Shown here piece after piece: positions 34,801-47,546 of a stretch of DNA of 64,000 nt. Origin of the DNA: Ulota crispa (taxonomy: Eukaryota > Streptophyta > Bryopsida > Orthotrichales > Orthotrichaceae); contig OY987244.1 in the NCBI GenBank assembly GCA_963920765.1, positions 18,518,358-18,582,357 of the forward strand, given 5' to 3'. The notes under the pieces were generated by a model. The model made no database searches. It was given only the letters and a program-made list of their open reading frames with translations, and was not told where the DNA came from. The position numbers were made by a program, and so were the translations under genes. Within the stretch, counting starts at the first letter, position 1. Each line of letters starts with the position of its first letter.

Positions 34801-36900
34801 CCTTGTCACGTGATGTGGCATCGTGGCTATGCCACATTGGATGTATGTCATTAGTGGATGATCTTTGTTTTTAATAGTTTTGGAGAAGGTTAGGGTCTTT
34901 GGCACCTCATTCCATTTGACACCTCATTTGAAGCCACTTAGGGTTTGAGGTTAGTCAAGGCACGTTACTTCCTTGACTTGGCATTCTTTGCTAAGTCAAG
35001 TCTTCTGAGGTGTTTTGAGAGAGAGTACGCTTGCTGTGTTTTCCTGAGTTTTATACTATCTTTCACGTTTCTCCTTGCACTCTTGGATTCTCCTGTGAGC
35101 GAAGTGAGAGGTAGCTTGACTGACGCTTAAGTGCTTAAATTTTGTATCTTATCACTTGGCAAAGAATCCCATTTTTGTTTTAGTTCTTAAGTCTTTGTGA
35201 TTTATAGGAATTTGAATTTTCTTAAGTTTTGGGTTTTCTTGAGTTTTGGGTTTCAAACTTGTCGCTTAAGTAATTTGGAGTTTAGTGTGAGCTTTGCAGG
35301 TGTACAAAACAAAGTTTGAGAGATTTGGAGTCGTGAGGCAAAGTCAATAGTTTTGATTTTGGGCAGTGGATTGTTTGCAAGAGTTGCATACGCTTGTCGG
35401 AAAGGCCTACGATTTAATTTTGGAGAGGGAGTTGAGACCATGAGCGGGCGGCTTAACAAATGATGGAGCAGATTAGGGTTTTTTTAATGCTGCTGGTCGT
35501 TGCCGGAGACCAATTTGCGAGCCGCGGCTGGAGAGGCAACAGCAAGGGTTTCGGGAGGGCCACATCAGATCAGCCAAAGGCTGTAGCAAGTGCCGACAGA
35601 TGGCCACGGCAGCATCAACGCAAGCAATGGGATTCAGGAGGAGTCAAGACAGGGGCCGCAAGCCAACTATCAAGAAGCTTAGGATTTTGGTGGACAAGCA
35701 GGAGCAGCGCCAAAGATTGAGCCGCGGGGAATTGGAAGGTGGGACAACGAACTGTGAGCCTTCAGTGACTAGGAATTAGGGTTTGGGAGGAGAGGGCCGG
35801 ACCAGTGCCAGTCAGAGCCGTCGAAGCTACAAGAGAGAAAAGGACCACGGCCGGCAGAAGCTGTGTTGTTGGTGGCCAATCAAGATTCCTCCCCACCCTT
35901 CCAAATTCCTCTCATGTTTTCAAATTCGGATTTATTTTGAAATTCCGCCTTGTTTTCCGTGAGTGCTTGGAGGGAGCTGTTTTCCAATATCACGTCCAGG
36001 AATTTTTGAATTAAATCTACAAAGGTAGAAATTTTAAAACTCTTATTGAAATTCTTGAGAAATATGATTTAATTAAATCACCTGGACATTTTGAAAGCAA
36101 TCCTTTGGATTTTTATCACCTAAATTCTACAACTTATTTTACAAAGAATTGTTAAGTTCTCATGAAACTGTTGGACATTAGGTTTGAAGGCATTGGAATT
36201 GCAAGTTGTTGCATTTCAATTTGCTACTTATCACCAACCGCAAGTATGTGCCGGTTGTGTGATTTTCTTTTCTGCTTATTTGTCGTTAGGTGATAATTTA
36301 GGGCCGGAAAGAGGAGGCGTAAGTGGATGATTTGATCATTTAACACCCAATCTGAAAGAGTAGCAATAACCGCTTAGGGAAATAGTTGAAAATCACTTAT
36401 TGAACCTCTTTGTGGAACAATTGTGGTCCGTTTTTTAGAAGTTTTGTCTGGTTGTGCATGTTTTCATTTCTACTTATCTATTGTTTGGAGAAGAGGATCT
36501 AAGATTTGTGTTTTAGATTCTGTCTTTTGATACCTTCCATGTTTGTGGACATTATCCCATTTTGTGTTTTGTTGAGAGTGGGTGTACTGTGGAGATGAGG
36601 TTGGGTTGATTGCCAACAAGACTTTTCTATATGTATTGAACATGTGTTTACCGGATGTCATTACCAGTGAACCACACAATTTGGTGGTGATTGCAGGTCA
36701 GGTTGCCCTAAGCCTTTAGATTGTAGCAGATATCCAAATAGTCCGTTTATGGTACAGACTAATAGCCGATATTATCGGTCTCCCTCACTAAATTACTTAG
36801 AGGGTGAACACACCAAGGACTTTGGGCCAATGGTAGATACCAACAAAGTTTTTTAGCCTAATTCGGTTTTAGAAACTACTAGTAAGCTTTGAATCTTGAG
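34801..36900 (+). other. Leader-like non-coding part of the large element
   Basis: About 2.1 kb between the palindrome and the first gag-like codons. It contains G-rich and TAGGGTTT-type words and several short frames (86 codons at 35460). It resembles the leader of a large retroelement, but I found no matching direct repeat near 44 kb and no convincing primer-binding site. Confidence 0.4.
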
Positions 36901-36909
36901 TGCGGGCAC

Positions 36910-38240
36910 GTTTAACAAGATGGAGGATGATTATCGCAATTCAGTGCATGATCGGTTCTCAAGACGCGCATGGGAGATTTCCCTTCATAATTGGAGGCTT
37001 TGCTTTTGCACATAAGTGAAGAAGAAGCACCAGAAGTTGCATAGTTTTAAGGACTAGTTTGCCTTTGAGCTTTTATTTCAGCATTTGGAGTTTGAAGTCC
37101 TTCAGACCTATGAGCAATGAACTCATGCTCACCAGCTTGAACTTCTTGAGGTGCAGCTTTACTAAGAGACGCAAGTAGAGTTTATTTTAGCTCTCAAGGA
37201 TGGCACAGTAGCTGCTTTTGCTTCCTCATCTGTAATGGTAGAGGAGAAATCTAGCGAGGATAATGGATCGGCCTCTGAAGATCCTAAGGGCAAAGCAATA
37301 GTTCTGGGACCTAGGACAGAAAGTGCTGCACCACCTATCATGTCGCGCATGGCATATGCTACTTAGACGGCACTAGCCTCAATTGGTCCCCAACATCGGT
37401 TTAATTCACTAGCGCAATTTCTTGCGCATTTGGAGGTGGAGTATGGCGGAATCCGTCGTGATCAGATACAACTTATCCAAGATTTTTAAAGAAAAAAAGA
37501 AGATACGCCACGCACCATGTCCACCGACTTGGTACGGTTTGTTGTCAAATCTGGTGGAGGTTTCACTAAGAGTCAGCTTGTGAAGATTTTTTTATCAAAG
37601 ATCGACAAGCGATTGCTAGAATTAGCGACCCCTCGGATTATCCTTGATTATGTAGATAGGGCTACTTTAGCCTAATCTTTTGCTATGGTTGAGAGGTGTG
37701 ACTGGGCTCTTTGTCATCATAACGTTACAAATATGATATCTTCCGTAACAGATTCTTCTAAATCTAGGAAGACCCATGTTGTTACTAGTAGTCTAGCGGA
37801 TACTAAACCAGAGAGGACTGTACATTGTTGAAAATGTGGACAAGATAGACATGCCAAGAAAGGTTACTCAAAAAACCCAAGACTTATTCTTAGCCATGCA
37901 AGGCTACTAAGAAGGAAGATGTGAAGGATGAAATTGAACAAAAGAAGAATACTTTGAACTGCAACCATTGTAGTGGCACTAATCATGATGAAGATTATAA
38001 CTTGAAACTTCATCTTGAGATGAAGCCAACTAGTTTTGTGGTTGCTCAGTCACAAAAGAAGAAGATCCTTGAGGCCAAGGTAGCAGAGTTGGAGCAGAAG
38101 CTTAAGACTTCTACATCATTGGTTCAAGCTTCTGATTCTAGGACATCTCCCAAAAAGACAGTTGGTTATTCTAGCTTTGAGTATTACATCTTTGGTGCAT
38201 CTGGAGAGTTGGAAGCTACAGCTACTATTTGATCTCAGAC
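36910..38240 (+). pseudogene. gag-like region with zinc-knuckle remnant
   Basis: Translation from the ATG near 36919 gives a broken polypeptide with many stops. Near 37826 a CCHC zinc-knuckle remnant is visible (C, then KCGQ, then RHAKK), with the last Cys lost. The frame 37921-38232 is a surviving open piece rich in Lys and Glu that looks coiled-coil-like (VAELEQKLK). It stands before the protease, in the usual retroelement order. Confidence 0.6.
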
Positions 38241-38859
38241 TACTGGAGGATCAGTTAGTTCACTAGTGCTAGATGTCATTACTGTCTTATGCGCAAACCA
38301 TAGTGGTCCTGCTGATTCTATTGGCCACGCACGCCTACTATTATCTTTTGGTTTGGCTGATGCAGTTGTCATGGGCACACGCATAGTTGTTGCACTTCCA
38401 TATTTTGGAAGTTCTGCTTCACCTGATTTACTGCAAATCATAATTTTCAAGGTTATACAAATGCCGATATTTTCTGGCTCATAATTGATGGCACCTGGTT
38501 TCCAGGCCTTTAAGGTCTTTCATATGGTGGGACGTGTTTTAGAAGGGAGGGCGGATATGTCATCTCTTCAGGTTTCTCAGGCTGTTGCCAAGATTTCTCT
38601 AGTTTATGATTCAGATGTTCAAACAAAGCTACGGGTTAAGTTTGCAGCTAAAGTCATTGTAGCATTTGATGAGCATGTGGATAGCCACATACTACATTTT
38701 TCCTCTATAGATGTGCCTCTAGAAGTAAGAGCAGCTTATCTTGTAGACGTTTCAGCAAAAATCCCTAAAGAACGACATGCTGTACACCTAGGTATTGTTT
38801 GTTTGGTAAACAACAATGGGGTATTTGTGGTTTTACATGACAGAGAGTAGGATCATTGA

Positions 38860-39190
38860 GCTACTCCACTTCGGGTGATGATAGACTCAGGTGCCTAGTT
38901 AGTTATGATTGGCAAATATTAGACGGCAGAATTTGCCTTGACTGCTAAGGACTTGGTGCATTGTCTATTCATTATTGTCAGTTCAATTGGGGCATGGATT
39001 GTGCTACAGACTATACCAAAGAGCCTCTATAGCTGATTTTTTGAGTTAATGGAAGATCTATTTATTCTCACTTTTCTTTGAGGTGCACTGTCACTAATGC
39101 TACCAACTATGATATTTTAATTAGTCAGCAGGCGCTTTACCCTCTTGGTTTCAATATGGATAATTGGACCGAAAAGACGCGGATTTGACT
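38860..39190 (+). pseudogene. Retroelement aspartic protease remnant
   Basis: The active-site motif MIDSGA is readable near 38880, followed by a region with several stops and by ATNYDILI near 39096, which fits the C-terminal half of Gypsy proteases. It lies between the gag-like part and the reverse transcriptase. Frames are broken, so no functional product is expected. Confidence 0.5.
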
Positions 39191-40989
39191 AGGATGGTTT
39201 TCTGGTAATGGCCAAAAGGAGCTGATTTCAATAACATTTGCAGCATTGACTATATCTATGATTGCTGACGCTATGTTTGGATGTTTGACATCTTTGGAAA
39301 GCCTTCCTTTTGGTCTTTCTTTTTTAAAAGAGACCTTAGCATTTGTTGCTGCATTTCCAGAAGACCGACGAGAGTCACCAATTTTAGTGACCCCACCTCA
39401 GCATTCCAAGGGTGTTTTGCCACCTAGGACTAGCCGTCAAGAGTTGTCTTGACGATGTAAGAACATTGCAGCTTCTGTATCTTTTGACTCTTTAGCTTCT
39501 ACCTACATCAGCTCTATGTTTGGATGATCTATTCATTGGCATCCATCTTCAAATGGTATTATTTTCGTGGAACTTTTTGGAGACATTGGCATCAGATTGG
39601 CAACCATTTTAGAGGCTGGGCTTATAGTTTAGCTGTACATTCATATGGATAATAGTGACGTGCCTACCAGAGTAGTCCGACTTCATCTTCAAAGGTTGAT
39701 GGCACAATTTCTTAAGCAATTGCCTCCATCATCCATTCATGGATGTTTTGGTCACCTTCATAGAAATATTATCTTTGTCAGTGATGAAGATTTGAGGAAG
39801 TTGGGCCACGTTGATTTACTTGTGGCAAGATGGCTTCGCCAAGGTCATTCACGAGCTAGTGCAGGTCAAAGATTAGATGACCCAAGATCTAGCATTTTTA
39901 TAGAATTGGTGAAGATTATACAGTGGTGGCATGACCATCAAATTACTCTACATGAGTACATTTTTGAGAATATACTTCTATTAGGCAATGAGCGGCCAAA
40001 AGTGATGGAGGATGGCTATTATATTTGTCAAATTCTTGGTTCTCTAATCTTTGTGGATGCCGCTGTATTATAGTAGTTTGTCCATCGACCACATTGGCTT
40101 TGGACCAACATGATGTCACATTCCATGTTGGCTAAGGTGCTTTCACTGGTTATCAAATTTTCAGGGCGTGTTATGAGGGATATTTTAGATGACCACATAG
40201 AATCTTTGGCGGTGACCAAAGACGATTCACTTCCCTTTGTTTTAGTCAATAAGGTTGGGAAGCCTTGCAGGGCATTACCGACTTTTGTTACATATCCAAA
40301 ATCATTTGCATTCCAAGCACGTAGATTTGGCATGGTGTGGGATTCTCATAGTCACACTTATGAGGAACCTAATGCGGATGAGCAAGATCATGCCATAGGT
40401 TTTTCTACTAGCACTACAACAGCTCGTGATCTCACTGAAAATCAACAACGCTTTGTATTGGATGAAGCTAAAGATTTTCATACTATAGTTTGGACTTTTG
40501 ACATTTGTCTTGCTGTTCAGCTGCAATACGACCATTTACTCACTATGGGAGTAGAAAACAATGGTTAAGGAACAATGGAATGCTAATCGCTACACTTAAA
40601 GAGGATTTTGGATATCATTTTCATTTTCAGTGGCAAGTTTTGGATGAGCTTGAAGTTCAAAATGCCTTTACTACTTTGGTCTTAAATGACAATGCTGAGG
40701 GCAATGATATTGTCCTTTCCTCTTTTAATTAGCAACCACAAGTTATGTTCATATCTAGTAGTAGTTCATTAATGGACAAGACTACCACGGAATTTAATGA
40801 ATGGCTTTTGAGTTTAGGTCATCATCTCACAAATGTTGAAGCACATGGGATGTGAGCAGTTATTCACTTGTACCGAAATTGCTTTGCCTTCAACCTTCAT
40901 AATTTGGAGGGTTATAAAAGCAAGCCTATAGCTTAAGGATGATCATCTGATCTTTAGACGTTTGTACAAGCAGAGTAGATCTAAGAGAA

Positions 40990-42240
40990 ATAGTATTCAT
41001 GCCCAATGTCAGGAGCTTTTAGCTGCGGATTTGATTGAGTTATTTAATGGCAAGTACGCTTATGCTACGGTGATGTCTTCTAAGAAAGATATCTTTGGAA
41101 ATTAAACTAAAAAGAGGATGTGTGGAGATTACCGTCCGATCAATAAAATAATTAAATCGGACCGTTATCATATACCGATGCCAAAAGAGTTATTTGATGC
41201 AGTGGGATCACCTTGAATCTTTAATACATTAGATTTGAGATTTGGATATGATCAGTTGCCATTACGGTTGGTAGATTGTGTGAAGATTGTATTTTGGAAA
41301 GTAAATTATGATGGCAGAGATCTACTCTATCATTGGAAGTTTCTTCCATTTGGTCTTAAAAATGTATCTGTTGAGTTTCAGAGGATGATGGACCGCGTTT
41401 TGACTAGATTGCCATTCACTCGGTGCTACATTGATGACGTTATTGTCTTTAGTAGTTCACCTCAGGAGCATGTGAGGCATTTGCAAGCTGTTTTTGAGCG
41501 GTTGCGTGAGTGGGGATTGCACTTGCATCATGGCATGTGCAAATTTTTCTATGACTGGTTGTTGTATTTTGGACATATGATAGTTTCAGGAGAACTTAGC
41601 GTATAGCATGCAAAGGTGGATGCTCTTCATAAGCTTCTAGCACCTCATGATGTTCCAAGGTTGCGTGCATTTTTTGGCTTAGCGAATTATTAGCGCTGCT
41701 TTGTCAAGAACTTTAGCTTAATTGCCAAACCTTTGACTATGTTTATTGGCAAAGATCAGATTTGGACATAGAGCCGTGAATAGCAATTGATTTTTGATAC
41801 GTTGAAGCAAAAGTTGGGCTCAATACTTGTGTTTTGACATCTAGATATTACTAGGCCTTTTCAATTGCACACAGATTAGAGTGTAGTAGAATTAGGTGCA
41901 GTTTTTACTCAGAAAGATGATGCAAGACGGGAGTATGTTATTGCCTTTGCTTCAAGGAAGAATAATTTGGCAAAGTCCAATGATTTGTCTTATGAAAGAA
42001 AAGCTTTAATTGCGGTATGGGCCATTTCACATTTTTGGCTTTATCTGTATGGGTAGCGATTTACATTGGTAACAGATCATCAACCTTTAAAGTGGCTTAT
42101 GAAATCAGACAAACTCACTGGCAAGCTTGCTAGGTGGGCTCTACTACTTCAAAAGTATGAATTTAAGGTTGTTCATTGAGGTGGTATCACTAACTTAGAT
42201 GCGGATGGGCATTCTCGCAATCCGAGTCTTTCTGATGAGA
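40990..42240 (+). pseudogene. Gypsy-type reverse transcriptase and RNase H remnant
   Basis: RT motifs are in order: MCGDYRPINK near 41119, FLPFGLKN near 41341, and the catalytic YIDD at 41427 (CYIDDVIVFS). RNase H follows: LHTD near 41863, ELGAVFTQ, SYERKALIAVWA near 41990, LVTDHQPLKWL near 42070. Several in-frame stops, mostly TAG, interrupt it. A 123-codon piece at 41235-41606 is still open. The order RT, RNase H, integrase is that of Ty3/Gypsy. Confidence 0.85.
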
Positions 42241-42399
42241 ATTTGACTGATGTTAGATGGCGTGGGGATTGCAACAGAGAGGCAGTTCTAAGCTGGCACG
42301 CAATTATTTATTTGACTTTGATGTCAAGCTTTGCTATTGAGGCGGTTGATCTAGATTTGGATGATAAGCATGATAAGTCTCAGAGTATTGGAGATATGT

Positions 42400-43450
42400 G
42401 AGAAGACTCAATGGTCTTGCACAAACTTCAACATGGATCATTTCCTTTGGGTATTTCTACTGTGGAACAAGACAAAGTTTACCATCGAATAGCAAGGTTC
42501 CATTGGGATAATGGCTTGTTGATTTGTGTTCAACCGAATGGAACTAGACGCATAGTTCTTTGGTTGGACCAGAGAGCTTTTTTGATACGGGAATTACTTG
42601 AGAAGCTTGATCATTTTGGAGTGCGCAAGACGCATTCTATGTTGCACAATCAGTATTGGTGGACTGGCATGTATCAGCAAGATTCTACTTACGTTTTTTA
42701 GTGTGAGGTGTGTGATTAAGTGAGATCAAGTTTTAACACCTTATTGCCATAGTTGAAGCCTTTACCTATCATGGGTTTAGGTTATTGTTGGTCTTTGGAC
42801 TTTGTCAAGCCGCTTGTCACCTCACGTGAAGCCAAATACGTATTGGTGATGGTATAGCATTTCAGCAAATGGATTGAGCTGGTTGCTTTGCCTCAGAACT
42901 CTTCAGAGTTGACAGCTATGGCATTTCTTGACCGAGTATTGGCACGCTTTGGGGCACCGGCTAAAGTCTTGACAGATCAAGGCCGAGAGTTTCTAAGAGC
43001 TTTTGAGACTCTATGCACCAAGACTTTTATTGATCACCGCACCACTTCTAGGGATCACCTTGAGGCAAATGGTTTGGCTGAATGTGTTATTCAAATAGTT
43101 AAACATAGTTTACGCAAGTACGGATTGCTTTGTGGAAACCATTGGAATTGGAACTTGATATTACCATAGATTGCCATGGGTAACCATTTTAATAAGCAAG
43201 CTTCTTTGGCTTTTTACAGCCCTTATTAATTGCTGTATGGACGGGAGCCTATTTTGCCTAGCTGCGTGTAGGAGAAGCTGGCTTCAGTCGTAGACTTAGA
43301 TAGTCTAGATATTTAGGTTCAATGCCTACATGATTGGGCTGAGTTCTTCAAGAGAACCATGCCTATGGCTTTGGAGAACTTACACATAGCCCACCATTGA
43401 GATTCTTTGCGTTATGCGTGCATTCATAGCAGCGCTTATTGACTTCAATT
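42400..43450 (+). pseudogene. Gypsy-type integrase remnant
   Basis: An HHCC-type zinc-binding start is readable near 42610-42715 (DHFGVRKTHSML, later CEVCD). The catalytic core has SLDFV near 42797 and LTDQGREF near 42970, and the region ECVIQIVKHSLRKYG near 43080. After it comes LLYGREPILP near 43232, matching the usual post-core segment. Stops at TAG, TAA and TGA interrupt all parts. Confidence 0.8.
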
Positions 43451-43697
43451 GCGCAAGTTTTCTCAGGGAGATTATGTATATTTTCAGCGTGAGGTGCCTA
43501 CTACATTGGATGTCAGAGCAGAACGTACCATTCTTTGCATGAAGAATGTCTTGTCTTGTGGCATTCTCTTGTTGGAAAGCAAAGATGGGCGAGAATGCAA
43601 GGAACATTCTAAAAATTGTGCCCCTCGTCACTTGCCCATTAATAGTACCGTGCAGCAGGAGTTGATAGTGGTGCTAGAGGGATTACCTAGTTTTGTT

Positions 43698-43828
43698 TGT
43701 GGAAAGAAGAAGTGCGCGGCTACTATATTTTTGTGTGACCAGTGCTAACGTGGTTGACATATGGCATGCTTAGTTCCGCCCTTGTTGACTCTGCCTCCAG
43801 AAGATTAGATTTGTCCTTGTTGTAGGAG
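43698..43828 (+). pseudogene. PHD-finger-like motif at the end of the Gypsy polyprotein
   Basis: The frame reads as a Cys4-His-Cys3 zinc finger: CGKKKC, then LCDQC, RG, H, CLVPPL, and finally ICPCC. The spacing and the CLxPPL block are characteristic of PHD fingers, the chromatin readers of histone H3 tails. It sits downstream of the integrase, where chromoviruses carry a chromodomain. Three in-frame stops (TAA, TGA, TAG) lie inside it, so it is dead in this copy. Confidence 0.65.
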
Positions 43829-44873
43829 ATCTTCAGGCCATGCTACGTCTACGGACAAACGCTGATAGCTCTTGAGGTCAAATCTCTTATATTTGAGATG
43901 ACAGCATTACCACCTTTGTTGACTAGGAGCCAGATTTGCAATGTATAAGATTAGACTAATAGGAATTTGAATAAGAGATTGACACTAAAAATCTGCCAAA
44001 GGCAATTAACAATGGAACTCATCATTGCACCCGCCCTACAATCTTTTATACTTTTTTTCATCATGTTCACTTGACATTGTTGACTGCTAATGACATCACC
44101 TTTGATATGGATAGATGCTGAGGACTTATATTCATCTTAGCATTGGGATCTAGTTGTACTTTTAGTATAGTCCTAGCTAACCTTCGGGTCTCTATTAGCT
44201 AGCTAGGAGAGGCAATTGAGAGCATATTTGTATACATGTTTTTGGATTACATTTTTGTTTTTATTTGTTGTTAGTGATAATACACGATGTGTTGTGTTTA
44301 GCAATATCTATTTACACAACAGCCTGGCAACCATAACACTAAAAATTTTGGGTGAGAAATTAGATGAATTCATCATGTGCATGTCCAAGTGTGCACCAAA
44401 TTTGCCATAATATGGATGAAATATACTAATATTAGTACAATATTTGGATGAATTTGTGCTTTTCATTGGTTCTACCCATCTCTATCCAATTTTTCCTTAC
44501 CTCCTTGCTCTATTGGGTGCATGTAGCAAGACCAAGGGAAAAACAAAATTTAAAGACTTGATGCCTATTTTTGATATTTTGGATTTGTAAGGGTTACTTT
44601 TGAAATACGGCCAATTGTCAAGGTCAATTTTGATATTTTCCCATAATATATTGATAGTTCAAAATATTATCCAAATGAAATATTCCATGTTTTGCATTTT
44701 TGAACAATTTCGCGTCATGTGCTAGTTTCTAGATATTGTGTTGTAATTGGTAAATTTCTTGTGATTGCTTATTGTCCTAAAGATTCTAAATCTAATTTAA
44801 TCATTTTTTTCCCCTTTTTTAATTTCATTTCCACTAGTTCACAATATACTTCTAGGGAGCCCACCTTGAACAT

Positions 44874-45117
44874 TAAGGTAAGAGGTTCTAATTTTGATCA
44901 GGCTCTAATTCCGATCAGCTTTAAGAACATCTGACATATTACAATACACATTTATTACTGTCATTGATGGGTTAGGTAGGTTTAGTATGTAGGCTTAGCA
45001 TATTGTTAAGCCTACCTAACTCATCAATGACAGTGATAGATATTTCTTGTAAAATGTTAGATGTTCCTAGAACTAATCGGAATTAGAACTTGATTGGAAT
45101 TAGAACCTCTTACCTTA
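44874..45117. mobile_element. Foldback MITE, family D
   Basis: The ends are TAAGGTAAGAGGTTCTAATT and, inverted, AATTAGAACCTCTTACCTTA. Inner pairs are CTCTAATTCCGATCAG and its decayed inverse, and the core hairpin TGTCATTGATG with CATCAATGACA. CAT flanks both ends (44871-44873 and 45118-45120), a possible 3-bp duplication. A partial relative lies near 47127-47155 (CCTACTTAGGTCATCAATAAC). Confidence 0.75.
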
Positions 45118-45330
45118 CATGGACCACTACAAAGTAGAAAGTCCAAAACATGTCTTCTACCTCAAAGGTAATTATTGTAGTTGTTAATGTACCCTCAATG
45201 AACATAATACATTTGGAATTCTTTTGTCTTTTTAGCATTTGAAAGTGATAACTCATTTTGGTAGGATCTGATTTGATTTTAACCCTTAAATGTTAGAGCA
45301 ACCCATAGTAAGCAGTAAAATATGATGTAT

Positions 45331-45520
45331 TTTTCTTATATTTGTAATGCATCCACACCTTTACTACACTTGAGATCAACAAAGAAGTTAGAATATAAAT
45401 CACTGCTGTTATAGTGAGGTAGTCAAGATCTCAAATTAAAACTTTTTGTTGGTAGCAAATGCCAATTATAGAGCAGCGTACATACTATGTCTTATGGTTG
45501 CTTGATTGTTTAAGGGTTAA
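45331..45520 (+). mobile_element. MITE family F, intergenic copy
   Basis: Collinear with 31302-31490 (GCATCCACACCTTTACTACA, AACAAAGAAGTTAGAATATA, GCCAATTATAGAGCAGCGTA, TTTAAGGGTTAA). The left end is truncated as in the TBC intron copy. Confidence 0.7.
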
Positions 45521-47546
45521 TGAAAAATTTATGAATACCCCTGAAGTTTGCCATATTTGTATAGGTACCCTTGATTTTCTAGGAATTGCACAAACATCTT
45601 TGGACCATTATTTTCACGTGTTTGTTCTATTGTGCATGTCACTTTTTTTCCCTTGTATGCACGCTCCTCCTTTTTTGTTCTATTGCATTCCTTGCTTTAA
45701 CATTGGTCATGAGGGAAGTAGCATGCATAACAAAACAAATGCCTAAAAATTGTGATCTAAGCATATTTGTGCGATTTTAAAAAACCAAGGGTATCTATAA
45801 AATATGGCAAATGGGTATCCATAAAATTTTCCCTTAGTTTTAAATCAGAGTTGGTTATATACAAAAAAAATTCATTTAAAAAAATCACCGAAAGATGTTT
45901 TTAAATTTTGTAAACCCTTTCAAAAAAGAAGACAAATTAGCTCTTAAGGAAATTAGTGTAGCTCCTCCTACTATATACCAAGTTTAGAAATTCCGCAGGC
46001 TTCATGTTGGGGCTAACAAGATAAACCATCATACGATTTCTATTCTCAGAATGCAAAATTTCCAAATAAATAAAAAAACATATAAAATCATAAAAAGATG
46101 GAGTAAATAGAATTGAAGAAAAAAACGGCGAGTCCCTTTATTTCACAAGCCCCATATTTTCCCCCGCATTTTCCGCTTCTACAAACTACTGCTTGTGATT
46201 ATGGTATATAATGCAATATTTGCAAAATATGAGCCTTGTTTTCCTTAGAGTCCTTAGAAGTTAGAAGAAATAAACTAGACTCCATATTTCATAAAACAGT
46301 CAGTTTACACAAACTTCATGGCCAAACCTATGTAATGGAAATGGAAGGACTTTTATTTTCTTGCAACTCAAACAAGCATGCACCTTTGACAAGTGCTGTA
46401 AAAATATTGTGCCCGAAGGACAAGGTGTTCAACAAATAATTAATAAGATTTCTTATATTTGGAGGTTTTTCTTTGAGAAAGCCATTATAATGAAAACAGA
46501 AATCTCAGAAAATATTGTGATTTTAGCATTTGTCAAAAATCATTTCCTTTAAAAAATCACTCCCTTTGTCTTGGAAGAAGTGGCCTATTGAAGACTTGTG
46601 TTTTCAATGTCATATTCATTAAATTGGGAAAACAAGATTCCCAAGTTGTACTTCACCTTAAACCTTGCGTATTTTCTTTTTGATGTTTAAATGCCAGATT
46701 TGAAAGTATCAGATTTGGTTTGAGCCACTGAGAGATTGTCCCTCGCAAATTCCTCCTCTCAAAGGAGGGCACGTGTACCCAAAAATGTTGCTTAAACCTA
46801 AAGCTTGGTTTAAGGTGGTCACCTTAAATCTAGTTTATTCCCAAAATTGGGGTTTCTTCCCAAATTAACAAATATGGCGCTTTTCTTTTTTTTGTAGTTT
46901 TGAGTAAGTTGTATGGAGGCTTATTGGGTCCCAATATTTAAGCAAATTACAATGAACATATATAATGTTCATTGTTGTTTGTGGTGATATAAAATTTAAA
47001 TTCTTTTGAAAATTGTATTTTACAATATGATTAGTAAAACATAACAAAAAACACAAGGTCTTAATGAGCAACTTACTACAAGACCAAGGGAGTAAAGTAG
47101 GAGATTCATAAACCAACCATTTAAACCTACTTAGGTCATCAATAACAATAATAGATATATGAAGGAATATGTCATTTGTTCCTATATAGGAAATGCATTT
47201 AGATCATGCTAGCTTATAAAGCTTCCTACCTTAAGTATTTTACAGAAATGTACAGTACTAACCTTGATCTTCACTTATGGCACTTGCAGAGCCTGAAATC
47301 AAGCAGTCTGTACTCTGTAGCACTAATGCAAAACCAAAAAGGGCTCAAGTAGGGCATCTTCATGGTACTATTGTATATTCTATCGGTATCAAAGTGTGGG
47401 GAGAGTCAGCAATTACTGTATTGTTAGTCAACAATAAAGAAAGAATAATAGGTTGAACATTGAAACGAGTCTCAAAAAAATGTATGAATATAAACAAAGG
47501 CAATATCTTATACATGCTAATGAAAAATCGGTTGAAAATAGGAAAC
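45521..47546. other. Intergenic DNA, nothing recognised
   Basis: AT-rich, with frames up to 95 codons that do not resemble known proteins. Confidence 0.4.

Larger units (their letters stand above)
33908..44642. mobile_element. 10.7-kb element with ~320-bp TIRs and Gypsy-like coding region
   Basis: The left end 33908-34226 and right end 44324-44642 are inverted copies of each other: GGGAAAATATCAAAAATGACC at the left edge and, at the right edge, GTCAATTTTGATATTTTCCC. Matching runs include CACCCAATAGAGCAAGGAGG, TTGGATAGAGATGGGTAGAA and AATATTGTACTAATATTAGT. Directly outside are ATAATATAC (33899-33907) and ATAATATAT (44643-44651), a 9-bp duplication matching 8/9. Long TIRs with a 9-bp duplication are the Mutator-like pattern. 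Inside lie a 573-bp palindrome (34228-34800), a 2-kb leader-like stretch and a decayed Ty3/Gypsy-order coding region on the plus strand. I could find no LTR pair between the TIRs. Confidence 0.8.

Noticed and set aside
34801..44320. Possible LTR pair for the Gypsy region, e.g. a TTATTTGTYGTTAG-like word near 36275 and 44255
   Set aside because: The similarity is about 22 bp and does not extend; not enough to call LTRs.
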